A stretch of 64,000 bases of DNA from Halorubrum persicum (GTDB lineage: Archaea > Halobacteriota > Halobacteria > Halobacteriales > Haloferacaceae): contig NZ_NHOA01000043.1 of assembly GCF_002727125.1 (NCBI RefSeq), positions 1-64,000 on the forward strand, read 5' to 3'. Below, in pieces: positions 33,819 through 42,157 of this stretch. The stretch's first letter is position 1, and each line of letters starts with the position of its first letter. The notes below the pieces were generated by a model. The model worked only from the letters and a program-made list of their open reading frames with translations. It was not told where the DNA came from and made no database searches. Made by a program: the position numbers and the translations under genes.

Positions 33819-34643
33819 CTACCGGCTCTCGCCCGACCCGAATCCCGCCGGCAGCGGCACCGTCTCCGCGGGCGTCTCGCAGGGCGGGCCGGCGGCGTAC
33901 GCGAACTCAGGGGAGGCCTCGGAGGCGGAGGTGGAAGCGGTCCGAACACGGGTGAACGACCGCGTTCCGAAGCCGTCGCCGTGCAGGCAGGCCCCGTACT
34001 CGTGGTCCGCGAGCACGGCGCTCGCGCGGTCGAGCCACGCCTCGCCGAACTCGCCGGGCTCGGGCGCCAGCGCGGCCGCGACCGCCCGGGCGCTGTCGGC
34101 GCGCTCCGCGCCGAACTCCCGTCGCCGGTCCGGGATCGCGAAGCGCTCGACGCCGTTGACAACGCCGCCGACGTTGCCGACGACGTGGACGCCGGGATCC
34201 AGCCGGGTGATCGCCAGCCCGCCGTCGTACGAGAGGAGGAAGGCGGCGATCTCGTCGGCGAGCACCAGGTTGAACCCGTCGTACGACCGGGTTTCGAGGT
34301 CGCGCTCGACGGCACGCACCGCGGCCTCGGCCGAGTCCGCGGTCAGGCAGTCTCGCACGAGGAGTCCTCTGGAGCGGTCACGCTCGCGGTCGGCGTCGAG
34401 CCAGCGGTTCGTGACCGCGGCGACGACCCCCGACTCGGCGAGCCCGATCCACGTCCCGCCGGCGTCGGCGTCGCGGGGAGCGACGTACCTCGCGTCGCCG
34501 CTGCCGTCGCTGTCGCCGTCGAATTCGCCGTCGCCGCGGAGGGTCGGCGGCTCGGACGGCCGGTCCAGCGCCTCGTCGCGGTTCGCGGCGAGCGCGATCG
34601 GCGCGTCACCGAACGTCCGCCACGCGAGTGTGAGCGTGCACAC
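33819..34643 (-). CDS. NRDE (TANGO2) family protein
   Basis: 274 aa beginning MCTLTLAWRT with the name-giving ANRDEALDRPSEPP (~20-33), then GGTWIGLAESGVVAAVTNR (~62-80), and later GNVGG and NLVLAD. The N-terminal Cys2 is conserved in the family and suggests an Ntn-hydrolase-like fold. Implicated in heme and lipid handling in other organisms; no firm reaction. Divergent from gdh, with about 107 bp between starts, so the two promoters are close. Confidence 0.88.
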   Translation of the reverse strand: MCTLTLAWRTFGDAPIALAANRDEALDRPSEPPTLRGDGEFDGDSDGSGDARYVAPRDADAGGTWIGLAESGVVAAVTNRWLDADRERDRSRGLLVRDCLTADSAEAAVRAVERDLETRSYDGFNLVLADEIAAFLLSYDGGLAITRLDPGVHVVGNVGGVVNGVERFAIPDRRREFGAERADSARAVAAALAPEPGEFGEAWLDRASAVLADHEYGACLHGDGFGTRSFTRVRTASTSASEASPEFAYAAGPPCETPAETVPLPAGFGSGESR

Positions 34644-34711
34644 GGCGGTGGTCCGGGGGCCGACGAGGAAAAACCCGCGGTCGGGAGAGGCGGAGATTCT
34701 TTACTCATAAT

Positions 34712-34725
34712 AAAAGAAATCTTTT
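34712..34725. promoter_or_regulatory. Palindrome AAAAGAAATCTTTT in gdh promoter
   Basis: 6-bp arms with a 2-bp spacer, 26-39 bp upstream of the gdh ATG (34751), where the TATA/BRE region should be for a leaderless transcript. The neighbouring ACTCATAATAAAAG is AT-rich. A regulator binding here would act on promoter access. Because the next gene is gfcR, autoregulation through this site is an attractive hypothesis; it has not been matched to the published GfcR motif. Confidence 0.5.
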
Positions 34726-34750
34726 GGTGGCTGACCGTCAAAGCAGTTTC

Positions 34751-35821
34751 ATGAAAGCGATCGCCGTGTACGACGGGACGGACGAACCGGTCGTGACAGA
34801 GAAGCCGCGACCGGACCCGGCACCCGGGGAGGCGCTCGTCAGGACCCTCCGGGTCGGCGTCGACGGGACGGACCACGAGGTCATCTCCGGAAGCCACGGC
34901 GGCTCTCCCGAGGGCGAGGACCACCTCGTGTTGGGCCACGAGGCGGTCGGCGTGGTCGTGGAGCCGAACGACACGCCCTTCGACGCCGGCGATATCGTCG
35001 TGCCGACTGTCCGGCGACCGCCCAACGGGGCGAACGAGTACTTCGCGCGCGGCGAGCCCGACATGGCGCCGGACGGCCAGTATCACGAGCGCGGCATCGT
35101 CGGCGCCCACGGGTTCATGGCGGAGTATTTCACCAGCCCGGCGGAGTTCCTCGTCGAAATCCCGCCGGCGCTGGCCGAGTGGGGGTTCCTCGTCGAGCCC
35201 GTCTCGATCGCGGAGAAGGCGATCGAGCACGCCTACGCCAGTCGGTCGGCGTTCGACTGGGAGCCCGAGTCGGCGCTGATACTGGGTAACGGCTCGCTCG
35301 GGCTCCTGACGATCGCGACCCTCGACGAAGAGTTCGACCGGATCTACTGTCTCGGCCGCCGCGAGCGCCCGGATCCGACGATTGACATCATCGAGTTCCT
35401 CGACGCGACGTACGTCAACTCCAACGAGACGCCGGTGCCGGCGGTGCCGGCGGCTCACGAGCCGATGGATCTCGTCTTCGAGGCGACCGGCTACGCGCCG
35501 CACGCCTTCGAGACGATCGAGGCGCTCGCGCCGAACGGCGTCGGCGCGCTGCTCGGGGTCCCGGGGGACTGGGAGTTCGAGGTCGACGGCGGGCGGCTCC
35601 ACCGCGAGTTCGTCCTCCACAACAAGGCGCTCGTCGGCAGCGTCAACTCCGGCTACGAACACTTCGAGGCCGCCGTCGACTCGCTGTCGGGCTTTTCGGA
35701 CGCCTTCCTCACCGATCTCGTCACGGGCGTGCACGGGCTCGACGACTTCGAGGCCGCGTTCGCGGATGACGACACGACTATTAAAACGGCGGTCGAATTC
35801 AGCGCATATGAAGAACGTTGA
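34751..35821 (+). CDS. gdh: Glucose 1-dehydrogenase, zinc medium-chain type
   Basis: 356-aa enzyme oxidising glucose to gluconolactone with NADP(H), first step of the haloarchaeal semi-phosphorylative Entner-Doudoroff pathway. Catalytic zinc residues Asp38 (GVDGTDHEV), His63 and Glu64 (LGHEAVG) are in place, with Asp38 replacing Cys as in Haloferax mediterranei GDH. RPPNGANEYF and ERGIVGAHGFMAEYF (~96-130) are family hallmarks, and LILGNGSLGLL (~175-185) binds the nucleotide. Length equals the known enzyme. Its last 14 nt overlap gfcR. Confidence 0.94.
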   Translation: MKAIAVYDGTDEPVVTEKPRPDPAPGEALVRTLRVGVDGTDHEVISGSHGGSPEGEDHLVLGHEAVGVVVEPNDTPFDAGDIVVPTVRRPPNGANEYFARGEPDMAPDGQYHERGIVGAHGFMAEYFTSPAEFLVEIPPALAEWGFLVEPVSIAEKAIEHAYASRSAFDWEPESALILGNGSLGLLTIATLDEEFDRIYCLGRRERPDPTIDIIEFLDATYVNSNETPVPAVPAAHEPMDLVFEATGYAPHAFETIEALAPNGVGALLGVPGDWEFEVDGGRLHREFVLHNKALVGSVNSGYEHFEAAVDSLSGFSDAFLTDLVTGVHGLDDFEAAFADDDTTIKTAVEFSAYEER

Positions 35822-36443
35822 CGACCTGATAGACAGCGCAGCCGAGCTCGCGGAACACGGGCTCTCGAAGGGCGAAATCGCCGACGAGCTGAACGTCTCC
35901 CGAGAGACTGCCAGCTGGCTCGTCGAGCGCGGCGGCGGCAACAGCTCGAGCGGCGAGGTCGCGGCGACGACCTCGACGGCGGACATCCACGTCGATTGGT
36001 CGGCGCTGGGGCGCGACTCGACGCGGCTCCAGTACGCCGCGAGCGCGATGGCGGACCTGCTCGCCAAGCAGGGGGAGAACGTCGACCTGACGGTCGGCGT
36101 CGAGAAGGCCGGCGCGCCGCTCGCGACCGCGGTCGCGAATAAGCTCGACACGGATCTGGGCACGTACGCGCCCGCGAAACACCAGTGGGACGAGGGCGAC
36201 ATCGACGAGCAGGGCGGCGGCTTCTCCCGGAACTTCGCCGCCATCCGCGACCGCGACTGCTACGTCGTCGACGACATCATCACCTCGGGGACGACGATGC
36301 GCGAGTCGATCGACGCGATCCGCGAGCAGGGCGGCGAGCCCGTCGCGTGCGTCGTGCTCGTCGACAAGCGCGGCTACAACGAGATCGACGGCGTCCCGGT
36401 GTACTCGCTCGTCGACGTGGTCCGGGTCGACCGCGAAGAGTAA
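35808..36443 (+). CDS. gfcR: GfcR, PRTase-like transcriptional regulator of sugar catabolism
   Basis: 211 aa. N-terminal helix-turn-helix (AELAEHGLSKGEIADELNVS, ~11-30, recognition helix RETASWLVERGG). C-terminal phosphoribosyltransferase fold with VGVEKAGAPLATAVA (~98-112) and the PRPP loop CYVVDDIITSGTTMRES (~146-162). This is the orotate-PRTase-like protein shown in Haloferax volcanii to activate glucose and fructose degradation genes; older annotations call it pyrE2. The overlap with gdh couples regulator and target. Ligand unknown, but the PRTase site suggests a sugar-phosphate or PRPP-like effector. Confidence 0.92.
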   Translation: MKNVDDLIDSAAELAEHGLSKGEIADELNVSRETASWLVERGGGNSSSGEVAATTSTADIHVDWSALGRDSTRLQYAASAMADLLAKQGENVDLTVGVEKAGAPLATAVANKLDTDLGTYAPAKHQWDEGDIDEQGGGFSRNFAAIRDRDCYVVDDIITSGTTMRESIDAIREQGGEPVACVVLVDKRGYNEIDGVPVYSLVDVVRVDREE

Positions 36444-36552
36444 CCCGCGCGTCGCGCCCCCGCAGAACGCGGGCTGGAAACACCGATCCCGTGCGAGGCG
36501 AACGCCGATCCCGTGCGGAACCCATTTGCATCGCCGGCGCATACCGGCCGTC

Positions 36553-36897
36553 ATGACGTTCCAACCCGAGACCGACGCCGAGCCCGACGAGATCGCGGCC
36601 CGAGTCGAGGAGACGATCGCCGACAACGACGTGGTGCTGTTCATGAAGGGGAACCGCCTGATGCCGCAGTGCGGCTACTCGAAGCGCGCCGTCGAGCTGA
36701 TCGGCCAGCACGTCGAGGAGTTCGAGACGGTCGACGTGCTGCCGGCGCTGCCGCACTACCGCGAGGCGCTGGAGTCTCACAGCGGTTGGGAGACGATCCC
36801 GCAGACGTTCGTCGACGGCGAGTTCGTCGGCGGGAGCGACGTGCTCGCGGAGCTCGACGAGCGCGGCGAGCTGGCCGCTGAGCTGGGCGCCGAGTAA
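36553..36897 (+). CDS. Monothiol glutaredoxin family protein
   Basis: 114 aa with a thioredoxin fold: VVLFMKGNRLMPQCGYSKRA (~27-46) has the CGYS monothiol site (CGFS-type variant), then the cis-Pro in ETIPQTFVDG (~80-89) and GGSDVL (~92-97). CGFS-class proteins usually carry or insert Fe-S clusters rather than reduce disulfides. In haloarchaea, gamma-glutamylcysteine would replace glutathione as the ligand. A TATA-like element precedes a nearly leaderless ATG. Confidence 0.9.
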   Translation: MTFQPETDAEPDEIAARVEETIADNDVVLFMKGNRLMPQCGYSKRAVELIGQHVEEFETVDVLPALPHYREALESHSGWETIPQTFVDGEFVGGSDVLAELDERGELAAELGAE

Positions 36898-37072
36898 CCA
36901 GAGCCGAACACCCGGAGCCGATCGTCTCGCGTCCCGATTTTTCCCGGATGTCACCGATCTACCTCGACTCCGTCAAACGGGTCCCGATCCGTCGAAACGA
37001 CGCTCGCGGCGGAGCCGACGCCGCCGGCACGTCGGCGTGTGCCGTGTTCGATCTTCGAAAGTCGAAGGGCAG

Positions 37073-37081
37073 GCGATATAA
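37073..37081 (+). promoter_or_regulatory. TATA box of 37166 gene with about 60-nt leader
   Basis: GATATAAAC is a good TATA element but sits 85-93 bp upstream of the ATG at 37166, predicting a leader of about 60 nt. No nearer TATA is seen. Confidence 0.5.
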
Positions 37082-37107
37082 ACCCACGGACCGTAAGTAG
37101 GGTAGGT

Positions 37108-37124
37108 GCAGCAGTCGTTGCTGC
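37108..37124 (+). promoter_or_regulatory. Leader stem-loop GCAGCA-GTCGT-TGCTGC
   Basis: A perfect 6-bp stem with a 5-nt loop lies in the predicted leader of the 37166 gene, about 5-10 nt after the expected transcription start. Long structured leaders are rare in this window. A post-transcriptional control element is possible. Confidence 0.4.
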
Positions 37125-37165
37125 CGCCGTGGCGATCGGTTCGACCCCACCTCACCCAACTAACA

Positions 37166-37735
37166 ATGACAGGCCGCGTGTTCAGACTTCATTCGACGCT
37201 CGAACTGCCACTCGAAGACGTGGAGACGTACTTCGAAGAAGATCCCGACCTCCCGCCGGAGATCGACGACATCGACATCACGCGTCGAAACAACACCCTC
37301 ATCATCAAGGCCCTGTCCGACGACGAGAGCATTAGTAAGTACACGCCGACCGCCCAGCTGAAGGCGTCGGTCACCGAGACGCGCGTGTGGGAGGAAGAGC
37401 CCCCGCGCGCCGGCGGTCCCCAGTGGATGGACGACGAGGAGGAGGAGATCCCCTCCGAGCTCGTCGAGTTCGCCTGCTTCAAGGGCGATCGCGAGACCGT
37501 CCTGCAGAACTCCGCGCTCCAGTACCCGATGTTCCTGGTGCTTCGGAAGATCGCGACCCTCTCCGAGAAGGGGACGCTCACCGCGATCACCGAGGAGGAC
37601 GGCGAGCTGGAGGCGACCCGCATCGTCGAGGGCGAACCGCGCCCCGCGAGCATCGAGGTCGTCGAGAGCCCACAGGGGGCGGGCGACGGCGACGGCGGCG
37701 TCAACTGGCGCGACAACGAGTTCATCTCGGACTGA
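37166..37735 (+). CDS. Conserved haloarchaeal protein (DUF7110-like)
   Basis: 189-aa acidic protein, RVFRLHSTLELPLEDVETYF then a beta-rich region ITRRNNTLIIKALSDDESIS. An acidic loop (PQWMDDEEEEIPSELVEFACFKG) carries its only Cys, and a tail ends NWRDNEFISD. Family recall is DUF7110-like and not certain. Compact, soluble and probably cytosolic. Unusually for this window, it has a structured leader. Function unknown. Confidence 0.72.
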   Translation: MTGRVFRLHSTLELPLEDVETYFEEDPDLPPEIDDIDITRRNNTLIIKALSDDESISKYTPTAQLKASVTETRVWEEEPPRAGGPQWMDDEEEEIPSELVEFACFKGDRETVLQNSALQYPMFLVLRKIATLSEKGTLTAITEEDGELEATRIVEGEPRPASIEVVESPQGAGDGDGGVNWRDNEFISD

Positions 37736-37871
37736 GACCCGGTTCGGAGCGGACGATTCGTCGGCCCGACCCAGATGCTTACCGTTTTCCTCCGCTGTTC
37801 CGCCGTTCACCGCCCCAGCGACGGCGTCGCGGACCGCCGACGCTTTAGGCGCGCCGAGCGTTCTCCCGCCA

Positions 37872-38588
37872 ATGACCGACGACTGGGTGAGTCTCTTCTC
37901 GGGCGGGAAAGACTCCTCGTGGGCGCTGTACCGCGCGCTGGAGGCGGGCCTCGACGTCTCGCGACTTCTGACGGTTCACCCCGCAGGCGACTCGTACATG
38001 TATCACACGCCGGCGACCGAGCTCGCCGAACTCGCCGCCGAGAGCGTCGGGATCGACCTCGTCGAGGTGTCGCCCGATGACTTCAGCGCCGACGACGTCG
38101 ACGACGCGGGCGCGCAGGGAGACGCCGAGCTGGAGCCGATGGAGGCGGCGCTTCGCGAGATCGCCGCGGGAGACGACATCGACCTCGCGGGCGTCACCGC
38201 CGGCGCGGTCGAGAGCGAGTATCAGACGAGCCGTATTCAGGGAATGTGCGACCGGCTCGGGATCGACCTGTTCGCGCCGCTGTGGCAGGAGGACCCGGTC
38301 GAGCTCGCCGAGGCGATGTTCGAGGCGGGGTTCGAGATCCGGATCGTGCAGGTGGCCGCCTACGGGCTCGACGAGTCGTGGCTCGGCCGACGCTACGACG
38401 CGGCGGCGCTCGCCGAGCTCGTCGATCTCAGCGAGGAGTACGGGGTCCATCCGCTGGGCGAGGGCGGCGAGTTCGAGACGTACGTCGTCGACGGGCCGCA
38501 TATGGACCGGCGGATCGACATCGAGTACGACGCGGTCTGGGAGGGCGACCGCGGCCACATCGAGATTCGGGACGCGCGGCTGGAGTAG
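37872..38588 (+). CDS. dph6: Diphthine-ammonia ligase
   Basis: 238-aa PP-loop ATPase that amidates diphthine on elongation factor 2, the last step of diphthamide synthesis. PP-loop SGGKDSSWALY at ~9-19. Family-specific SRIQGMCDRLGIDLFAPLW (~121-139) and GEGGEFETYVVDGP (~196-209) are unmistakable. Length matches archaeal Dph6. The first-step enzyme Dph2 is encoded 9 kb away on the same strand. Confidence 0.93.
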   Translation: MTDDWVSLFSGGKDSSWALYRALEAGLDVSRLLTVHPAGDSYMYHTPATELAELAAESVGIDLVEVSPDDFSADDVDDAGAQGDAELEPMEAALREIAAGDDIDLAGVTAGAVESEYQTSRIQGMCDRLGIDLFAPLWQEDPVELAEAMFEAGFEIRIVQVAAYGLDESWLGRRYDAAALAELVDLSEEYGVHPLGEGGEFETYVVDGPHMDRRIDIEYDAVWEGDRGHIEIRDARLE

Positions 38589-38609
38589 ACTCCTTCTCGA
38601 AGGGCCGGA

Positions 38610-39863
38610 CTACGGCCAGTTGCCGGCCTGTTCGGAGGCGTCGACGATCCGACTGATCGCGACGACGTACGCCGCGGTCCGGAGGTTCGGCGCCTCGGTG
38701 GCGTCGAAGGTGTCGACGATTCCGTCGAACGCCTCGGTGATAACGCGCTCTAGCTCCTCGTTCACCCGCTCTTCCGTCCAGTGGAACCGCTGCCGGTTCT
38801 GGACCCACTCGAAGTACGAGACGGTGACGCCGCCGGCGTTCGCGAGGATGTCGGGGACGACGTACACGTCCTTCTCGGCGAGCACGTCGTCGGCGGTGGG
38901 GGTGAGCGGTCCGTTCGCGGCCTCGACGATCACGTCGGCGCGCACGTCGGCGGCGAGGTCGCCGTCGATCGCGTTCTCCAGCGCGGCCGGCACGAGGAGG
39001 TCGACATCGAGCGTCAGGAGCTCCTCGTTCGTGATCGGCTCCGCGTCGCCGTACCCGCTGATGCTCCCCGTCTCGGCCTTGTGGTCCTTCGCCGCGCGCG
39101 GGTCGAGTCCGTCGGGCACGCGGATGCCACCCGAGGAGTCGGAGGCCGCGACCACGTCGGCACCGAGGTCGTCGAGCAGCGCGGCGGCGATCGAGCCCGC
39201 GTTCCCGTACCCCTGAACCGCGACCGTCGCACCCTCGATGTCGCGGTCGAGCCAGTCGAACGCCTCCCGTGCCGCGAGCGCGACGGAGCGACCGGTCGCC
39301 TCGACGCGCCCCTCGCTGCCGCCCGAATCGAGCGCTTTCCCGGTGATGACGCCGGGAGCGGTCGTGTTCTCTAACGTCTCGTAGGTGTCTTTGATCCAGT
39401 TCATCTCCCGCTGTCCGGTGTTGACGTCAGGTGCGGGGATGTCGCGGTCCTCGCCGATCAGCGGGCGGAGCTCGGTCGCGAACGCGCGGGTGAGCCGCTC
39501 CAGTTCGCTCTCGGAGTAGGTGGCGGGATCGATCGCGATCCCCCCCTTGCCGCCGCCGTACGGGATGTCGACGACGGCGCACTTGTACGCCATCCACCCC
39601 GACAGCGCCTTTACCTCGTCGCGGGTCACGCCCGGGTGATACCGGATCCCGCCCTTGTACGGGCCGCGGTCGCCGTTGAACTGCGACCGGTACGCGCGGA
39701 CGGTCTCGAGCGAGCCGTCGTCGAGCTCGAAGGTGAGGTTCGTCTCCAACACCCGCTCGGGGTTCTTCAGGCGGGTGACTACACCGGACGGCGCGTCGAG
39801 GAAAGACACGGCGTCGTCGACTTGTTCTTTGAGGCTCTCAAAGGGATTAGCTTGACCGTCCAT
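38610..39863 (-). CDS. gdhB: Glutamate dehydrogenase (Glu/Leu/Phe/Val family)
   Basis: 417-aa hexameric-type dehydrogenase interconverting glutamate and 2-oxoglutarate plus ammonia. Dimer/substrate region: [13 protein letters not shown] (~67-79), [23 protein letters not shown] (~87-109, catalytic Lys). [13 protein letters not shown] (~142-154), nucleotide-binding [11 protein letters not shown] (~216-226), later [11 protein letters not shown] (~303-313). No insertion or truncation. Cofactor preference is not decidable. Standalone, convergent with dph6. Confidence 0.95.
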   Translation of the reverse strand: MDGQANPFESLKEQVDDAVSFLDAPSGVVTRLKNPERVLETNLTFELDDGSLETVRAYRSQFNGDRGPYKGGIRYHPGVTRDEVKALSGWMAYKCAVVDIPYGGGKGGIAIDPATYSESELERLTRAFATELRPLIGEDRDIPAPDVNTGQREMNWIKDTYETLENTTAPGVITGKALDSGGSEGRVEATGRSVALAAREAFDWLDRDIEGATVAVQGYGNAGSIAAALLDDLGADVVAASDSSGGIRVPDGLDPRAAKDHKAETGSISGYGDAEPITNEELLTLDVDLLVPAALENAIDGDLAADVRADVIVEAANGPLTPTADDVLAEKDVYVVPDILANAGGVTVSYFEWVQNRQRFHWTEERVNEELERVITEAFDGIVDTFDATEAPNLRTAAYVVAISRIVDASEQAGNWP

Positions 39864-39918
39864 ACTTCTGTCTCCCTGCGGATTGTGGTTAACTGTGACG
39901 AACGGTTCGGTTCTTGAC

Positions 39919-40812
39919 TCAACCGGAGCCCTCCGAACCGCCCGCGGCGGCCCGCTCGACGATCCGCTCCGCCTGCGCGATCAGGGGTGCGTCGATCATC
40001 TCGCCGTCGACTTGGAAGACGGCCCGCCCCTCGCGATCCGCGGCGTCGCGGGCGCTGAGCACCGTCTCGGCCCACTCGACCGCCTCGGCGTCCGGCGTGA
40101 ACGCCGCGTTGATCGGGTCGACCTGAGCCGGGTGGATCGCGAGCTTCCCGTCGTAGCCGAGCGTGAGCGCGAACGCGGCCTCCTCGCTGAGCCCTTCGGT
40201 GTCAGAGAAGTCGGTGTACACCGTGTCGATCGCGTCGACGTCGGCGGCGCCGGCCGCGAGGACGACGTGCTCGCGGGCGTACAACACTTCGGTCCCGTCG
40301 TCGGTACGGGTGGCGCCCACGTCGGCCGCGAGGTCTTCGGCGCCGAAGACGAGCGCGTCGGTCGCCGGGGCGGCCGCGATCGACTCCGCCGAGAGGACCC
40401 CCGACGCGGTCTCGACGAGCGCGAACACCGCCGGGTCGAGTCCGCGTTCCGCACAGAGCGCCGCGGCGTCTTCGACGCGATCCGGCGACTCCACCTTGGG
40501 GAGCATGACCGCGTCGAGCCGCAACGATCCGTCGGGATCGCCCGAGTCGCCGCCGTCCGCGGGTCCCGAACCACACAGCGCGTCGAGGTCGGCAACCGGG
40601 TCGGCGGCCGTGATCCGGACGCACACCTCCGCGTCGGGGTCGAAGTCGGGGTCGGTGAGCACCGCGCGGACCGATTCGCGGGCCTCCGCCTTCCGATCGG
40701 GCGCGACCGCGTCTTCGAGGTCGAAGCAGATCACGTCGGCGCCGGCGCCGGGTGCCTTGCGCATGAGCTCCGGGCGGTCGCCCGGCGAGAACAGCAGGCT
40801 TCGTCGTGCCAT
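39919..40812 (-). CDS. HpcH/HpaI aldolase, citrate lyase beta-like (CitE-like)
   Basis: 297-aa TIM-barrel lyase. [15 protein letters not shown] (~3-17) and [13 protein letters not shown] (~29-41) hold substrate and Mg-binding acids. [10 protein letters not shown] (~100-109) and [11 protein letters not shown] (~130-140) are the CoA-thioester/Mg region, and [15 protein letters not shown] (~224-238) is the family's C-terminal signature. Members cleave malyl-CoA, methylmalyl-CoA or citramalyl-CoA. Divergent from a MaoC-domain gene 87 bp away, a typical CoA-thioester pairing. Confidence 0.88.
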   Translation of the reverse strand: MARRSLLFSPGDRPELMRKAPGAGADVICFDLEDAVAPDRKAEARESVRAVLTDPDFDPDAEVCVRITAADPVADLDALCGSGPADGGDSGDPDGSLRLDAVMLPKVESPDRVEDAAALCAERGLDPAVFALVETASGVLSAESIAAAPATDALVFGAEDLAADVGATRTDDGTEVLYAREHVVLAAGAADVDAIDTVYTDFSDTEGLSEEAAFALTLGYDGKLAIHPAQVDPINAAFTPDAEAVEWAETVLSARDAADREGRAVFQVDGEMIDAPLIAQAERIVERAAAGGSEGSG

Positions 40813-40898
40813 GTCGCCCGGTCCGCACGCATCGACATAAATCGTCCCGACGCCGGGAGAGCGGTAGCGATTTGACCCCGCCCGCCGACGGTGGCGCC

Positions 40899-41366
40899 AT
40901 GTCCGGACGCTACTACGAGGAGTTCGCGGTCGGTGAGACGATCGAGCACGCGAAGCGGCGAACGATAAGCGAGGCCGACAACCAGCGGTTCTGCGACATG
41001 ACGATGAACCAGCAGCCGCTGCACCTCGACGCGGAGTTCGCCGAGGAGACGCAGTTCGGCGACCGGCTGGTCAACGGGCTCTACACCATGTCGCTCGCCG
41101 TGGGGGTGTCGATCCCGGAGACGACCGACGGCACCATCGTCGCGAACCTCTCGTACGACAGCGTCGAACACCCGAATCCGGTGTTCCACGGCGACACGAT
41201 CCGCGCGCGATCGACCGTCACGGACAAGCGGGAGACGAGCGACGGCGAACGCGGCGTCGTGACGATGCACGTGGAGGCGTTCAAGATCGACGAGGGCGAC
41301 GACGTGCTCGTCTGCGAGTTCGACCGGACCGTGCTCTCGGAGAAGCGGCCCGACGGCGAGGAGTAG
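40899..41366 (+). CDS. MaoC-domain hydratase
   Basis: 155-aa hot-dog-fold protein. YYEEFAVGETIEHAKRRTIS (~5-24), then DNQRFCDMTMNQQPLHLDAEFAE (~27-49) with the Asn/His hydratase dyad region in the order typical of R-specific enoyl-CoA hydratases. Later DRLVNGLYTMSLAVG (~55-69) and ANLSYDSVEHPNPVFHGDTI (~81-100). Probable substrate is an enoyl- or mesaconyl-like CoA ester. Shares a divergent promoter with the CitE-like lyase, suggesting one pathway. Confidence 0.88.
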   Translation: MSGRYYEEFAVGETIEHAKRRTISEADNQRFCDMTMNQQPLHLDAEFAEETQFGDRLVNGLYTMSLAVGVSIPETTDGTIVANLSYDSVEHPNPVFHGDTIRARSTVTDKRETSDGERGVVTMHVEAFKIDEGDDVLVCEFDRTVLSEKRPDGEE

Positions 41367-41399
41367 CCGGCCGTCGGGAACCCGCCGTCGGGCGCCGGC

Positions 41400-41996
41400 T
41401 CAGTCGTCCCGCTCGCCGTCGGCCAGCAACAGCCCGAGATACGACGTGCGGACCTGCGAGTCGCCGTCGAGCCCGAGCCGGTCGAGGGCCGCCAGCGCCT
41501 CGTCGCGGGTGGCCTCGATCGCCCCCTCGTCGCCGATCTCGCGCTCGATCTCGACGAACTCGCCGACGCCGTCGACCGCGTCGAGAGTGACGGTGAACCC
41601 TTCGAACGACCAGAACTCGCGGCGCTTCTCGACGACCGCGGCCGGGTCGAATCCGAGTTCGGAGAGCACGCCGGCCATCGCCTCGCCGTCGTCGACGGCG
41701 GTCTCGTGTTCCACGCGCGTCTTCGACTCCCGGTCGAGGCGGGGCCCCTTGTACGTGAGTTTGGTCGTCTCCGCGGACGAGTCCGCCGACGACCGGGGCT
41801 CTCCGTCGATCCCGTCCGAGAGGGGGACCTCCCGTCTGACCCGAAGCGCCTCGTCCGTCTCGGCGAAGTCCCGGTGGGGGGCGTCGTAGTACGCGTCCCG
41901 CTGGCGCCGGGCGTCGACGCGCTCGGCGCCGGCCTCCCGCAGTCGCTCTCGAACGACACCGACGTCCGCCGGGACCTTGATCTCGACCTCGTACAT
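41400..41996 (-). CDS. CYTH-domain protein, class IV adenylyl cyclase CyaB-like
   Basis: 198-aa triphosphate-tunnel protein beginning MYEVEIKVPAD, the ExExK signature (EVEIK) that names the fold. Basic residues line the strands (LRVRRE, KLTYKGP, KTRVEHE), and DEVxEIE-like GEFVEIEREIG (~150-160) follows. The archaeal CyaB/thiamine-triphosphatase-like group binds triphosphates; cyclase activity is not assured. It converges on maoC. Confidence 0.88.
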   Translation of the reverse strand: MYEVEIKVPADVGVVRERLREAGAERVDARRQRDAYYDAPHRDFAETDEALRVRREVPLSDGIDGEPRSSADSSAETTKLTYKGPRLDRESKTRVEHETAVDDGEAMAGVLSELGFDPAAVVEKRREFWSFEGFTVTLDAVDGVGEFVEIEREIGDEGAIEATRDEALAALDRLGLDGDSQVRTSYLGLLLADGERDD

Positions 41997-42157
41997 ACCC
42001 GGACTCCGCCGGCGCGGTTGTTAAGCGCGATGGGACGCGCTCGCTGGGAAGGCCCGTTCTCGCGGCCGTTCGCTCCGTTTCGACGGGAGCGTCGTGAGCC
42101 GCTGCGACGCCGGGTCGAACCGTGCGCCTTAAGGGTGTAACAAGAGACGTTCAGGGT

